From an uncultured Bacilli bacterium (GTDB lineage Bacteria > Bacillota_I > Bacilli_A > RF39 > UBA660): DNA of 22,779 nt. The stretch spans positions 1 through 22,779 of the forward strand of contig CANQCH010000007.1 in NCBI GenBank assembly GCA_947589165.1, in the 5' to 3' direction. Positions within the stretch are counted from its first letter, which is position 1, and every line of letters begins with the position of its first letter. A model generated the notes under the pieces. The model saw nothing but the letters and a program-made list of their open reading frames with translations, did no database searches and was not told where the DNA came from. Below, piece after piece: positions 7,508 to 15,668 of the stretch. The position numbers and the translations under genes are program-made.

Positions 7508-8586
7508 TTTAAAAGTTCCTTTATTTTCTCATAAATAATCGTCGCCGAACTAGTCGTCGCAATTTTTTCTAATCGTTTAACCATTTCCTTATATTTGGCA
7601 GTATTATTCACTAATTCATTAATCGTTATTTGTAAGATATCCGCTTTTAAATTTTTTTCTTCAATTAATTCGGCCACGCCCATATTCACTAAATCTAAAG
7701 CATTATAATATTGATGATTATTAGCAACATATGGGCTCGGAATCAAAATACTCGGAATATTAAGGGCTAAAATTTCACTAATCGTCGATGCTCCCGCCCG
7801 GGTAATTATTAAATAAGCGTCTTTCATTAAAGCATTTAAATTATCAAAATATGGTACAACTTTAACATTGGCAGGAAATTTCGTATCTTTAATAAAATCT
7901 TCATAATAGTTTTTCCCCGCGATATAAAGAACTTCATATTCGGCTTCATCAACTAAATTTAAAAAAGGTTTTAATTTTTCATTAATTGTCCGACTACCTA
8001 AAGAACCGGCCACAATAATAATTAATTTTTTATGGGGATCAAAACCTAAAGTTTCTTTTTGGATTTTTTTAATTTCTAAAGCGCCATCGCCACAAGGATT
8101 GCCCGTATATATAACTTTAGGGGCTTTTGGAAATAAAGTTTTGGTACTTGCAAAAGAAACACAAACCAAATCGACCATTTTGCTTAACCAAATATTAGAT
8201 TTCCCAGGCATACTATTTTGTTCGTGTAAAACCGTCTTAATGCCTAATTTATGGGCTGCTTTAATCACCGGATAAGTCACATACCCCCCGACCCCAATGA
8301 CGACATCAGGCTTAAAATCTTGCATAATTTTAAGACATTTCTTTTCGGCTTGCCGAATCAATTTTACATTATGAATATCTTGCCCGATTTTTGTTTTACT
8401 AAAACCATATATTTCTAAAGCTTCATATTCTATATTCATCTTGGGCACAATATCTTTTTCCATGCGATTATGAGTCCCTATATATATAACTTTTAAATCT
8501 TTTTCTTTTTCTTGAAATTTTTTGATGATGGCTAAGGCCGGATATATATGACCACCCGTGCCGCCGGCCGATACAATAATTCTCAT
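7504..8586 (-). CDS. murG: UDP-GlcNAc:lipid I N-acetylglucosaminyltransferase
   Basis: Peripheral membrane GT28 enzyme that adds GlcNAc to lipid I to make lipid II. The N-terminal glycine loop is AGGTGGHIYPA (about residues 7-17), with the second loop GVGGYVTYP (about 98-106). The C-terminal nucleotide-binding half contains AGSLGSRTINE and the signature TRAGASTISEILALNIPSIL, followed by PSPYVANNHQYYNA. The 360 residues are normal. It is the first gene of a tight operon murG-murB-divIB-queH and has an AGGTGAT ribosome site and a promoter just upstream. Confidence 0.96.
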   Translation of the reverse strand: MRIIVSAGGTGGHIYPALAIIKKFQEKEKDLKVIYIGTHNRMEKDIVPKMNIEYEALEIYGFSKTKIGQDIHNVKLIRQAEKKCLKIMQDFKPDVVIGVGGYVTYPVIKAAHKLGIKTVLHEQNSMPGKSNIWLSKMVDLVCVSFASTKTLFPKAPKVIYTGNPCGDGALEIKKIQKETLGFDPHKKLIIIVAGSLGSRTINEKLKPFLNLVDEAEYEVLYIAGKNYYEDFIKDTKFPANVKVVPYFDNLNALMKDAYLIITRAGASTISEILALNIPSILIPSPYVANNHQYYNALDLVNMGVAELIEEKNLKADILQITINELVNNTAKYKEMVKRLEKIATTSSATIIYEKIKELLK

Positions 8587-8602
8587 GTTATCACCTACTT
8601 TA

Positions 8603-8608
8603 ATTATA
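8603..8608 (-). promoter_or_regulatory. Probable -10 element for the murG operon
   Basis: TATAAT preceded by TTG on the minus strand; the -35 region is poor. The predicted start near 8596 coincides with the AGGTGAT ribosome site (about 8590-8597), leaving a leader of about 10 bases before the murG ATG. Confidence 0.55.
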
Positions 8609-8651
8609 CAATAAATAACTTTTATTTAATAATAAAACTTTTAATTTATGT

Positions 8652-8682
8652 CAAATAAAAAGGTATTACTAAATTCATACCT
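8652..8682 (-). terminator. Intrinsic terminator of the bile-salt-hydrolase-like gene
   Basis: On the minus strand AGGTAT, a 10-base loop and ATACCT form a six-pair stem followed by TTTTTATTTT. The first arm contains part of the stop codon of the hydrolase gene. It separates that gene from the murG operon downstream. The stem is short, so efficiency is uncertain. Confidence 0.6.
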
Positions 8683-9655
8683 AATTTTGATTTCTTATTT
8701 GTTGGCCTGTGATTAGTTCATAATTAACTAAAGTGGTACCAGCTAAATTTTCATGGTGCATATTAATGGCAGTTATTTGACTATTTTCATAGGTTTTATA
8801 ATAATATAGGCCTTCGTCTAAATTACAACAAGAACTATAAATCGTTATTTCGTATTTGCCTTCCCCCATATCGACACAACCCCGTTGTTGATCAACCGCA
8901 TTTAAAATATGGTAAAATTGGCTAATACTTGCACTTTCGTCTTCCCCCGATAAAGCATTCATTTTTGTAAATGTGGCTTTTACAAACCTTGAGGCACTCG
9001 ATAAATCACCCGGTAAACCTAAAGCTCCCATGCCCCGACTATAAGTTGTTAAATTTAAACTAGGGGCAAAATGATTAACTGGTGCTTCTTTAGATAAACT
9101 AAGATAATTATTTAAGTTAAACATTTGGTAGGGAAATGAGGGATTATTAGTTAAAATACCCACCGGATTATCATAAACTTTTAAACCTTCTTTAACACTT
9201 TCCACGGTGATAGACCCTGTTTTATCCGCGATAAGCCAATGAAGTGGAGACGCTTTTAACTCTTCACTAAAATTAAGATTAGCTAAATTGATATTTTCCA
9301 GTAAAGTTTTGGCTTCGGCAAGATCTTGGCATTGACTTAAAATATACGGTATAAATTCAAAAGGCGCCACATTTTCTTTATCATCTTGATACGGAAAATA
9401 ATAAGCATTATCGGGGAAATTTAAGCCCGCCATGGCTAAGCCTTTTTCATTCATGGCATCATAATATAAAGGATAATCATTTGCTACAAACGCCATGCCA
9501 ATTAAGGCATAATGATTAGGTAAATTCTTGCCCCCGCGAAAAGTTAAGGGATAATTACGGGGCATAATCGTCACGGTTTCATGATAAGAATATTCTAAAT
9601 CTAAATTACGGCCAAAATAATGATTTTTTGTTTGATATGTTATAGCTGTACACAT
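8681..9655 (-). CDS. Choloylglycine hydrolase family enzyme (bile salt hydrolase / penicillin V acylase type)
   Basis: N-terminal-nucleophile hydrolase that cleaves amide bonds, in gut bacteria usually the glycine or taurine conjugate of bile acids. The sequence begins MCT, so Cys2 becomes the N-terminal nucleophile after Met removal and there is no signal peptide. Family catalytic positions are present: Arg16 and Asp19 (GRNLDLE), Asn79 (AGLNFPDNA), Asn170/171 (ILTNNPSFP) and Arg223 (SSASRFVKA). Asparagine rather than tyrosine near position 79-82 is commonly seen in bile salt hydrolases, which favours that activity over penicillin V acylase, but substrate cannot be settled from sequence. The 324 residues are normal. 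It has its own promoter and terminator, so it is a single-gene unit between a phosphodiesterase gene and the murG operon. Confidence 0.9.
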   Translation of the reverse strand: MCTAITYQTKNHYFGRNLDLEYSYHETVTIMPRNYPLTFRGGKNLPNHYALIGMAFVANDYPLYYDAMNEKGLAMAGLNFPDNAYYFPYQDDKENVAPFEFIPYILSQCQDLAEAKTLLENINLANLNFSEELKASPLHWLIADKTGSITVESVKEGLKVYDNPVGILTNNPSFPYQMFNLNNYLSLSKEAPVNHFAPSLNLTTYSRGMGALGLPGDLSSASRFVKATFTKMNALSGEDESASISQFYHILNAVDQQRGCVDMGEGKYEITIYSSCCNLDEGLYYYKTYENSQITAINMHHENLAGTTLVNYELITGQQIRNQN

Positions 9656-9680
9656 TTTTTTACTACCTTCTTTCTTTTAA

Positions 9681-9689
9681 ATTATATCA
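9681..9689 (-). promoter_or_regulatory. Extended -10 promoter of the hydrolase gene, made partly from the upstream stop codon
   Basis: TGA followed directly by TATAAT. The TGA is the stop codon of the glycerophosphodiesterase gene and also supplies the TGn of an extended -10. The predicted start is near 9674; an AAGG ribosome site follows and the ATG is at 9655. Confidence 0.6.
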
Positions 9690-10295
9690 TGCTTTAGGTA
9701 ATAAATCATTATTTATAATGTAAGTCAAATTAGAATAATGTAAATCTTTAAAGCTCCGGATGCCATAGCTAAAAATTTCAATATTTTTCGCCTGAAAATC
9801 TTGAATTAATTTAAATGTTAAAACATCATTTAAAAGACAAATAAAGTCATAGGGATAATCATTAATTGTATTAAAAACATAATTTAAAATCCCAATTTTA
9901 TATTTCGTTTTGGCTGCGGCTAATTTTTTTATCACTTTATTACTAAAACTCATAATATAAATTTGCCGCGGATATTTATTTAAAATTTTTAAAAACTTGG
10001 GAATATCCAAATTAAAATCTTTAATTTCTAACAAGATAATCTTTGCTGTATTTATTTTTAATAAATCTTCTAACCGAATAACATTTTCTTTGGCCATATC
10101 TTTATAGAAAACATTTTGGACTAATTCATCATGAAAAAGGGGACTATGATACAAAACAAATTCATGATCTAAGGTCGTACGCACATCAGTTTCCATTCCG
10201 ATACACCGTTCATCAGCATTCGCTTTTAAAAAAGCCGCCATTGTATTTTCTTCCGTTTTCGTTTTATGAAAACCCCGATGAAAAATATATTGCAT
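9687..10295 (-). CDS. Glycerophosphodiester phosphodiesterase (GDPD family, short form)
   Basis: Hydrolyses glycerophosphodiesters from phospholipid turnover to glycerol-3-phosphate and an alcohol. TIM-barrel marks: His6-Arg7-Gly at the N-terminus (FHRGFH), TEENTMAAF (about residues 14-22), Glu35 and Asp37 in METDVRTT, His50 in YHSP (the usual His-Asp is His-Ser here), and LEIKDFN (about 94-100). No signal peptide is present, so it is cytoplasmic. At 202 residues it is shorter than the usual 240-250, but the barrel end SYGIRSFKDL is recognisable. Start ATG with AAGGTGAT upstream. It lies between the cadherin-like gene and the hydrolase gene. A link to lipid or bile stress is an inference from its neighbour only. 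Confidence 0.85.
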   Translation of the reverse strand: MQYIFHRGFHKTKTEENTMAAFLKANADERCIGMETDVRTTLDHEFVLYHSPLFHDELVQNVFYKDMAKENVIRLEDLLKINTAKIILLEIKDFNLDIPKFLKILNKYPRQIYIMSFSNKVIKKLAAAKTKYKIGILNYVFNTINDYPYDFICLLNDVLTFKLIQDFQAKNIEIFSYGIRSFKDLHYSNLTYIINNDLLPKA

Positions 10296-10314
10296 AAAAA
10301 AATCACCTTAGTAA

Positions 10315-10320
10315 TTTATA
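10315..10320 (-). promoter_or_regulatory. Possible -10 element for the glycerophosphodiesterase gene
   Basis: TATAAA within GTATAAATTAC; no good -35. The predicted start near 10308 coincides with the AAGGTGAT ribosome site (10302-10309), giving a leader of about 13 bases. Upstream operon read-through is an alternative, since no terminator is visible after the cadherin-like gene. Confidence 0.4.
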
Positions 10321-10329
10321 CTAAAATGA

Positions 10330-10734
10330 TTAATTTTTATGTTTTCTTTTCCGAAATAATAATCCAAAAGTGATTAAAATTAACGTAAAACAAATGATGG
10401 CAATTAAAGGAGCAACATAACCGGGTAGTTCCTTTCTTACTTCTAAAGGTTCCGGCGTAATTAACGTATTACTCGTCGTTTTGGCTTCTTCTTTCATGAC
10501 TAATAAATTATATTCCGTCATCTTATTCGTATCATCCATGACCGTAATAATTACTTCATTTTCCCCTTCTTGTAAGTTTTCGTTACCAAAAATACTTACA
10601 TTGGCACTTGAGGTTACCTGGTAATTTAATTCTAAACTAAAAACATCATTCCCAATTTGGACGGTATATAAATTATTGTATTTATCAAACTTGGGGGTTA
10701 ATTCACCATTTAAAACTTCGAGACTTTCGAGCAC
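10330..10734 (-). CDS. Small cadherin-like beta-sandwich protein with C-terminal membrane anchor
   Basis: 134 residues. Residues 1-80 match the cadherin-like beta-sandwich repeat seen in many Firmicute surface proteins: SLEVLNGELTPKFDKYNNLYTVQI, an alternating strand pattern, INGNENLQEG-type turn (here FGNENLQEGENEVIITV) and a final TEYNLLV strand. A Thr/Pro linker follows, then one hydrophobic helix (about 107-127) and a basic tail (RKRKHKN). There is no N-terminal signal peptide; the domain starts at residue 2. The basic tail predicts the C-terminus inside and hence the domain outside, an unusual N-out topology unless the start is wrong. The GTG start has a TAGGTGAT ribosome site that includes the hemW stop codon. 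It follows hemW by ten bases, so it is cotranscribed with it. Function is unknown. Confidence 0.7.
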   Translation of the reverse strand: MLESLEVLNGELTPKFDKYNNLYTVQIGNDVFSLELNYQVTSSANVSIFGNENLQEGENEVIITVMDDTNKMTEYNLLVMKEEAKTTSNTLITPEPLEVRKELPGYVAPLIAIICFTLILITFGLLFRKRKHKN

Positions 10735-10744
10735 TATGCATCAC

Positions 10745-11830
10745 CTAAATTATTTTTAATAATATTTCATTCATTACATATATTTTTCCCGGATTTAGAT
10801 AAATATACCCCTTTTTTATAATTAAATCTTTCATTTTTAAAACTTTCGTTAAATCATAAGCCTCAGTTAAAGACCTACCATATTTAGTTTGAAAAGCGTC
10901 TAAGTTAATCCCGTCTAAAAGCCGTAAGCCTAACATAATTTCGTAATTCATTTTTTCTTGGCCTTTAACTAATTCTTCACTCGCAACATATTCCCCTAAT
11001 AAATATTTTTTTAAATCTTTGGTATTTTCATATCGTACATCATCAATATATCCCGCGGCCCCTAAACCAAAGCCATAATATTCTTCATTATGCCAATAAG
11101 TTAAGTTATGCTTTGATTCATATCCAGGTAAAGCAAAATTACTAATTTCATAATGATGATAATTTCTTAACGTTTTCTTAATTTCCAAAAACATTAAATA
11201 ATCTAATTCTTCATCAATGGCTTCGATTTTTTTAACCCCTAGAATAGCATGATTTTCAATCATTAAACTATAGGTACTAAGGTGTTCCGGTTTTAATTTT
11301 AAAAACAACTTTAAATCTTGCCGTAAATCCGTTAAAGTTTCCCCGGGAATAGCATACATTAAATCTAAATTAATATTATGAAAACCTAATTTGCGACATA
11401 AAGCTATTTTAGCTTCTGATTCTTTAAAAGTAGCATGTCGATTCATAAAATCTTGGTTCTTTTGGATAAAAGATTCAATCCCAATACTTAACCGATTAAT
11501 CCCATTTTCTTTTAATAAAATAAGTAAATCTTCTTTGATATCATCGATATTACATTCAAACGTAAATTCCGCATCCTTTTGTTTTTTCACAACCGTTAAA
11601 ATTTTAAATAAACGTTTTAATTCGGCAATACTTAAAGCGGATGGTGTTCCACCCCCAATATAAATGGTCTTAACTTCATCATCCATGTAGCGATCTTTAA
11701 TTTCTTGAGCTAAGACATCGAGATAGACCGCTACCCATTTAGGATTATAAATAAAACGACAAAAATCACAATACGTACAGATGCTTTTACAAAAAGGAAT
11801 ATGAACGTATAAAGCTTTATCTTTCCCCAC
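10745..11830 (-). CDS. hemW: Heme chaperone HemW (radical SAM, HemN-like)
   Basis: Radical-SAM family protein that binds heme and hands it to acceptor proteins; members were long annotated as oxygen-independent coproporphyrinogen oxidase. The iron-sulfur site is Cys14-x3-Cys18-x2-Cys21 followed by Cys24 (HIPFCKSICTYCDFC). The SAM-binding GGGTPS is at about residues 59-64, with ECN and RLSIGIESF further on. The SKHNLTYWHNEEYYGFGLGAAGY motif is typical of HemW. It is 361 residues with a GTG start and overlaps the preceding unknown gene by 14 bases. The lepA-hemW order is conserved with B. subtilis, apart from the extra gene between them. No other heme genes are visible. Confidence 0.92.
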   Translation of the reverse strand: MGKDKALYVHIPFCKSICTYCDFCRFIYNPKWVAVYLDVLAQEIKDRYMDDEVKTIYIGGGTPSALSIAELKRLFKILTVVKKQKDAEFTFECNIDDIKEDLLILLKENGINRLSIGIESFIQKNQDFMNRHATFKESEAKIALCRKLGFHNINLDLMYAIPGETLTDLRQDLKLFLKLKPEHLSTYSLMIENHAILGVKKIEAIDEELDYLMFLEIKKTLRNYHHYEISNFALPGYESKHNLTYWHNEEYYGFGLGAAGYIDDVRYENTKDLKKYLLGEYVASEELVKGQEKMNYEIMLGLRLLDGINLDAFQTKYGRSLTEAYDLTKVLKMKDLIIKKGYIYLNPGKIYVMNEILLKII

Positions 11831-12443
11831 GGTTAATTATCCTATCTTTGATGGAATCAGTTAAGGTATAGAAATCCATCACTAAATCGGGATATTCATC
11901 TTCTAAAGCTTCAACCCGATATAAATAACGATTACGATTGATAACACCTAATTTTTCACACATAGCTTTACTAGGAAGATGATATTTTATTTGAAATTTT
12001 AAAAGAGTCACAATATCTTCATCGCTTAAAGGCACATTAGGTTGCCGATTTTTAATAATATCTTGCACTTCCTTTTCGATTTGATAAAAAATTTCTTTAC
12101 ATTTTTTTATTTGTTCATAATCTTTATGGGCAACGGCTAAATAAAATTCCGTCATATAATCATAAAATGCTTGTTTCGTTTTATAGGGATTACGTATATT
12201 ACGATATAACGTATTATATAAATATTCTTCATTTGATTTATTAACCGACTTTAATTGAACATAAAATTCCTTTTGTTTTTCTAAAGGTATATTTAAAATT
12301 TCACAAATAGTATTCATATCTAAACCAAATTGCAAAATTACTTGACCTAAAAACTTTAAACGAACTTCATCTGTTTTAAAAACTTTGGCTAAAAAACCGC
12401 GAATATGTTCATCACTAACTTGAATTTTTTTGATATTTTCCAT
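11817..12443 (-). CDS. Unrecognised helical protein between lepA and hemW
   Basis: 208 residues, predicted all-helical, soluble, no signal peptide or membrane segment. I do not recognise the family. Two stretches look like related helix-turn-helix units: about residues 39-65 (GLDMNTICEILNIPLEKQKEF) and about 155-183 (HLPSKAMCEKLGVINRNRYL). Aligned, they share the pattern hydrophobic-C-E-x-L-x-hydrophobic, which suggests an internal duplication flanking a middle helical region. The start ATG has a GAGGAG ribosome site formed by the last lepA codons, and its end overlaps hemW by 14 bases, so all three are translationally coupled. A DNA- or RNA-binding role is a weak inference from the HTH-like pattern. 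Confidence 0.75.
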   Translation of the reverse strand: MENIKKIQVSDEHIRGFLAKVFKTDEVRLKFLGQVILQFGLDMNTICEILNIPLEKQKEFYVQLKSVNKSNEEYLYNTLYRNIRNPYKTKQAFYDYMTEFYLAVAHKDYEQIKKCKEIFYQIEKEVQDIIKNRQPNVPLSDEDIVTLLKFQIKYHLPSKAMCEKLGVINRNRYLYRVEALEDEYPDLVMDFYTLTDSIKDRIINRGER

Positions 12444-12448
12444 TTTCT

Positions 12449-14242
12449 CTACTCCTCACTTAAAATGGCTAAAAAAGCTTCTTGGGGAACTTCGACCGAA
12501 CCCACCATTTTCATTCTTTTTTTACCCTCTTTTTGCTTTTCTAATAATTTTCTTTTACGGCTAACATCGCCACCATAACACTTGGCTAAGACGTTTTTTC
12601 GCATGGCACTAATATTTTCCCGGGCAATTACTTTGGAACCAATACTAGCTTGAATGGGAATCTGAAACATTTGCCGGGGAATTAATTCTCTTAATTTACT
12701 CACAATGGCCCGACCTTTCGCATAAGCAAAATCTTTATGAACAATGACGCTTAAAGCATCAACGGCCTCCCCATTAAGTAAAATATCCATTTTCACTAAA
12801 TCACTTGGTTGATAATCTTTAATTTCGTAATCAAAGGAAGCATAACCTTTGGTAGAACTTTTTAGTTTATCATAAAAATCGTAAACAATTTCTGAAAGTG
12901 GTAGTTCATAATGGACATTAATTCGCGTGGTATCAAGATATTCGACACTTTGATAAATACCCCGTTTATTTTGACATAATTCCATGATTGGTCCCATAAA
13001 TTCACTCGGAGCAATAATGTTGGTATAAATATAAGGTTCTTTAATCTCTTTAATTTTTACCCGATCCGGCATTTTATGGGGCGAATCAACCATGATTATA
13101 GTCCCATCGGTTAAAGTTACTTCATAAACGACACTCGGACTCGTCGCAATAATGCCAATATTAAATTCTCTTTCGAGGCGGGTTAAGAACACATCCATAT
13201 GTAAAAGGCCTAAAAAACCAACCCGAAAGCCAAAACCTAAAGCGGCCGAAGTTTCTGTTTCAAAAGTTAAAGCCGCATCATTTAGTTTTAATTTATTTAA
13301 GGCCTCTTTTAACTCTTCAAATTTATTGGGTTCGGTCGGAAAAATGCCGGAGAATACCATCGGTTTCATGGGTTTATAACCCGCGAGGGCATCCTTAGCT
13401 TCATTACTTAAAACGGTAATGGTATCTCCGACGGCGACACTGGCAATATCTTTAATAGCCGCGGCAATATAACCAACATCACCACTTTTTAAAACCGTTA
13501 ATTTTTTCTCTTTCGGCGTATGCACGCCTAATTCGACGACTTCAAAAACATTGGGCTTCGCTAAACCTTTAATTTTATCGCCAACTTTGATTTGGCCATC
13601 AACAACCTTAACGAGTAAAATCACCCCGCGATAAGCATCAAAATAACTATCAAAAATTAAAGCTCGCGTCGGACGCATAATATTTACTTCGGGAGCCGGA
13701 ATTCTTTCTACGACGGCCTTTAAAATATCGGCTACACCTACGCCGGTTTTCGCACTACAAAGGATAATTTCGTCTTCTTTAAAACCTAAAGTTGTCTCTA
13801 ATTCCTTTTTAACCCGCGGAATATCGGCATTTGGCAAATCAATTTTATTAATAACCGGAATAATGGTTAAATCATTTTCTAAGGCTAAATAAAGATTAGC
13901 TAGAGTTTGGGCTTCAATGCCTTGCGCGGCATCAACAACTAATATAGCGCCTTCACAAGCAGCCAAAGACCTGGATACTTCATAAGAAAAATCGACATGT
14001 CCCGGTGTATCAATTAAATTAAAAGTATAATCCGTACCTTGATAATTATATTTTAAGGCAACAGCATTTAATTTAATCGTAATTCCCCGTTCCCGTTCTA
14101 GATCCATGTTATCTAAGAGTTGATCTTTCATTTCTCTTTGCTCAACGGCATGGGTTAATTCTAAGAAACGATCGGCCAAAGTGCTTTTCCCATGATCAAT
14201 ATGGGCGATGATTGAAAAATTTCGAATTGGATTTTTATCCAT
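12449..14242 (-). CDS. lepA: Elongation factor 4 (LepA)
   Basis: Ribosome-associated translational GTPase (EF4) affecting initiation/elongation under stress. G1 loop AHIDHGKST (about residues 13-21), switch region RERGITIK, G3 DTPGH, G4 NKID. EF-G-like domains follow, and then the LepA-specific C-terminal domain with LAKCYGGDVSRKRKLLEKQKEG near the end (about 556-578). The length is 597 residues, normal for the family. ATG 14242 is chosen over GTG 14251 because that GTG is part of the AGGTG ribosome site, seven bases before the ATG. It has its own promoter just upstream and heads lepA-(unknown)-hemW-(cadherin-like). Confidence 0.97.
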   Translation of the reverse strand: MDKNPIRNFSIIAHIDHGKSTLADRFLELTHAVEQREMKDQLLDNMDLERERGITIKLNAVALKYNYQGTDYTFNLIDTPGHVDFSYEVSRSLAACEGAILVVDAAQGIEAQTLANLYLALENDLTIIPVINKIDLPNADIPRVKKELETTLGFKEDEIILCSAKTGVGVADILKAVVERIPAPEVNIMRPTRALIFDSYFDAYRGVILLVKVVDGQIKVGDKIKGLAKPNVFEVVELGVHTPKEKKLTVLKSGDVGYIAAAIKDIASVAVGDTITVLSNEAKDALAGYKPMKPMVFSGIFPTEPNKFEELKEALNKLKLNDAALTFETETSAALGFGFRVGFLGLLHMDVFLTRLEREFNIGIIATSPSVVYEVTLTDGTIIMVDSPHKMPDRVKIKEIKEPYIYTNIIAPSEFMGPIMELCQNKRGIYQSVEYLDTTRINVHYELPLSEIVYDFYDKLKSSTKGYASFDYEIKDYQPSDLVKMDILLNGEAVDALSVIVHKDFAYAKGRAIVSKLRELIPRQMFQIPIQASIGSKVIARENISAMRKNVLAKCYGGDVSRKRKLLEKQKEGKKRMKMVGSVEVPQEAFLAILSEE

Positions 14243-14259
14243 TTTAAACACCTATTATG

Positions 14260-14288
14260 ATTATACTATAATTAACAAATATTTACAA
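14260..14288 (-). promoter_or_regulatory. Sigma-A promoter of lepA
   Basis: TTGTAA (-35, 14283-14288) and TATAAT (-10, 14260-14265) with a 17-base spacer. The -35 overlaps the last codons of the upstream small membrane protein gene. The predicted start near 14253 lies at the ribosome site, about 11 bases before the ATG. Confidence 0.7.
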
Positions 14289-14609
14289 AAATAAAGTTTT
14301 TAAAACGTCAAATAACCCTTGAAAGCCATCGGTGATAAAACCTTCTACGGCCGCGGTAAATTTATCACCTGCCGCAGTAAAGCCATTGGCATAATCTTTA
14401 CGTTCTTCTAAAATGTAGGCATTAACATCAATCACTTCCCCATTCATTACATCTTCTTCAAACTTTTTGATTTGTTCATCGGTTAAGGCCACTTTTTCAT
14501 TTAAACTCGTTTCATAATAACCACTTTTCCCGGCGATAAAAAGCGCGATAAAAACGACAAATAAAAGCCCGATTATTTGGAGAAACCGATTAGGTTTTTT
14601 GTCCTTCAT
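14283..14609 (-). CDS. Small membrane protein at the yqxA position
   Basis: 108 residues: basic N-terminus (KDKKPNR), one transmembrane helix (about residues 10-27, LQIIGLLFVVFIALFIAG), then a mostly helical soluble part with acidic stretches and a hydrophobic C-terminus (FQGLFDVLKTLFL). In B. subtilis yqxA lies between spoIIP and lepA with a similar size and a single N-terminal helix. I call this a positional equivalent, with sequence homology not established. ATG 14609 is chosen because a perfect GGAGGTG site lies just before it; a longer in-frame ATG at 14633 has none. It overlaps the spoIIP end by 20 bases, so it is coupled to spoIIP and may act in forespore or mother-cell engulfment, an inference from position. 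Confidence 0.75.
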   Translation of the reverse strand: MKDKKPNRFLQIIGLLFVVFIALFIAGKSGYYETSLNEKVALTDEQIKKFEEDVMNGEVIDVNAYILEERKDYANGFTAAGDKFTAAVEGFITDGFQGLFDVLKTLFL

Positions 14610-15552
14610 TTTCCACCTCCGTGATATATTCATGTAATACTTTAGCTAGCATTTTTAGGGTATTATTTATCTCTTCAATCGTATTATATTGGCCGCCCAC
14701 TTCAATTAAAAAAGTATATTTACTATTATCTTGATTATAAACGCCATTAACCCCGGGGCCTTGTTTTTGCATGATTCCCCGCGATAACGAAACATTAATC
14801 TTTTTAATTTTTTCATTAATCTTTTCGGCTTCAGCTAAATTAGCCTCATAGTTATCATGTTCTAGACCGACCACAAATAAAACGCGGGCATATTTTTCCC
14901 CTTCAATTTCCGTTGCAGTTGCCGTATAAGGACTAGAATCCCGATGGAAATCAATAAAATATTTTAACGATGGCTGCGCTTTTTTTGCTTTATCTAAAAG
15001 CTGACGACTCGCGCGATAACTATAACCATATTTCCAATTATTTTGGGCTAAAATATCGGCAATTTTTCCTTCTTCCACCACGGAGTTAATACCTAAATCA
15101 TTTAAATATTCTTTTAAAATATACGAACCAATTAAAACGGTATTATTAATATTAAAACTTTCTAAAAAATTAGTTTTATACCCTTCACTTTGATGGGTAT
15201 TATAAATATAAACAATTGGTTCTTGGTTAACATTTTCTGTTTCTTCCATCTTCGGTTCTTCAATTTCACTCGTTACTTCTTTACTCACCAAATTAGTACT
15301 TTTTTCAATCCCCAGCGAATACTTCAGTAAAAATTCCGTACTATTTAAGGAAGTTAAATCACCTAAATCATAAGTACCTAAAGCATCATGGACTAAATAA
15401 TCAATAAATTTTTCATTATCGAGCTTAATATGAATTTTATTATAAAAAAACTTGAAAGCTAGGCCAAAGGAAAAGACCATAATAATTAAAAGAATTATGG
15501 TTTTTAAAAATAAAATGGGGATTTTTTTTCGCGCTTTAAATCTTTTTTTCAT
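14590..15552 (-). CDS. spoIIP: Stage II sporulation protein P (engulfment amidase/endopeptidase)
   Basis: Membrane-anchored peptidoglycan hydrolase of the SpoIID-SpoIIM-SpoIIP engulfment machine. A basic N-terminus is followed by one transmembrane helix (about residues 14-38), a variable acidic linker (about 85-112), then the catalytic amidase domain. Metal/catalytic motifs: IYNTHQSEGY (His120, Glu123), IDFHRDS (His203) and IEVGGQYNT (Glu284). The length is 320 residues. Start candidates are GTG 15561, ATG 15558 and ATG 15552; I use 15552 because the GAAGTGA site lies before it. A typical sigma-A promoter is not evident, as expected for a gene controlled by sporulation sigma factors, but I cannot assign a clear sigma-E or sigma-F site. 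In B. subtilis gpr sits between this gene and rpsT; here it does not. Confidence 0.93.
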   Translation of the reverse strand: MKKRFKARKKIPILFLKTIILLIIMVFSFGLAFKFFYNKIHIKLDNEKFIDYLVHDALGTYDLGDLTSLNSTEFLLKYSLGIEKSTNLVSKEVTSEIEEPKMEETENVNQEPIVYIYNTHQSEGYKTNFLESFNINNTVLIGSYILKEYLNDLGINSVVEEGKIADILAQNNWKYGYSYRASRQLLDKAKKAQPSLKYFIDFHRDSSPYTATATEIEGEKYARVLFVVGLEHDNYEANLAEAEKINEKIKKINVSLSRGIMQKQGPGVNGVYNQDNSKYTFLIEVGGQYNTIEEINNTLKMLAKVLHEYITEVENEGQKT

Positions 15553-15622
15553 AAGCATCACTTCTACTATAAACTTATGCCTTCATAAAATTTGTCGAAT
15601 CTCACACCTATTTAAATTTTTA

Positions 15623-15650
15623 TTGCAAAATTTTCATTTTAAGCTAAAAT
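15623..15650 (+). promoter_or_regulatory. Promoter of the 193-residue membrane protein gene
   Basis: TTGCAA (-35, 15623-15628) and TAAAAT (-10, 15645-15650), 16-base spacer. The predicted start near 15657 is immediately before the GAGGTGG ribosome site, about 12 bases from the ATG. Confidence 0.55.
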
Positions 15651-15668
15651 AATTATTTGAGGTGGAAG

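Noticed and set aside
12449..14251. GTG 14251 as lepA start, and similar early starts at recU (2069), ponA (2622), mutM (18445) and the transglutaminase gene (16650)
   Set aside because: Each of these codons overlaps, abuts or precedes the Shine-Dalgarno sequence of a better start just downstream; for mutM the catalytic Pro2 decides it.
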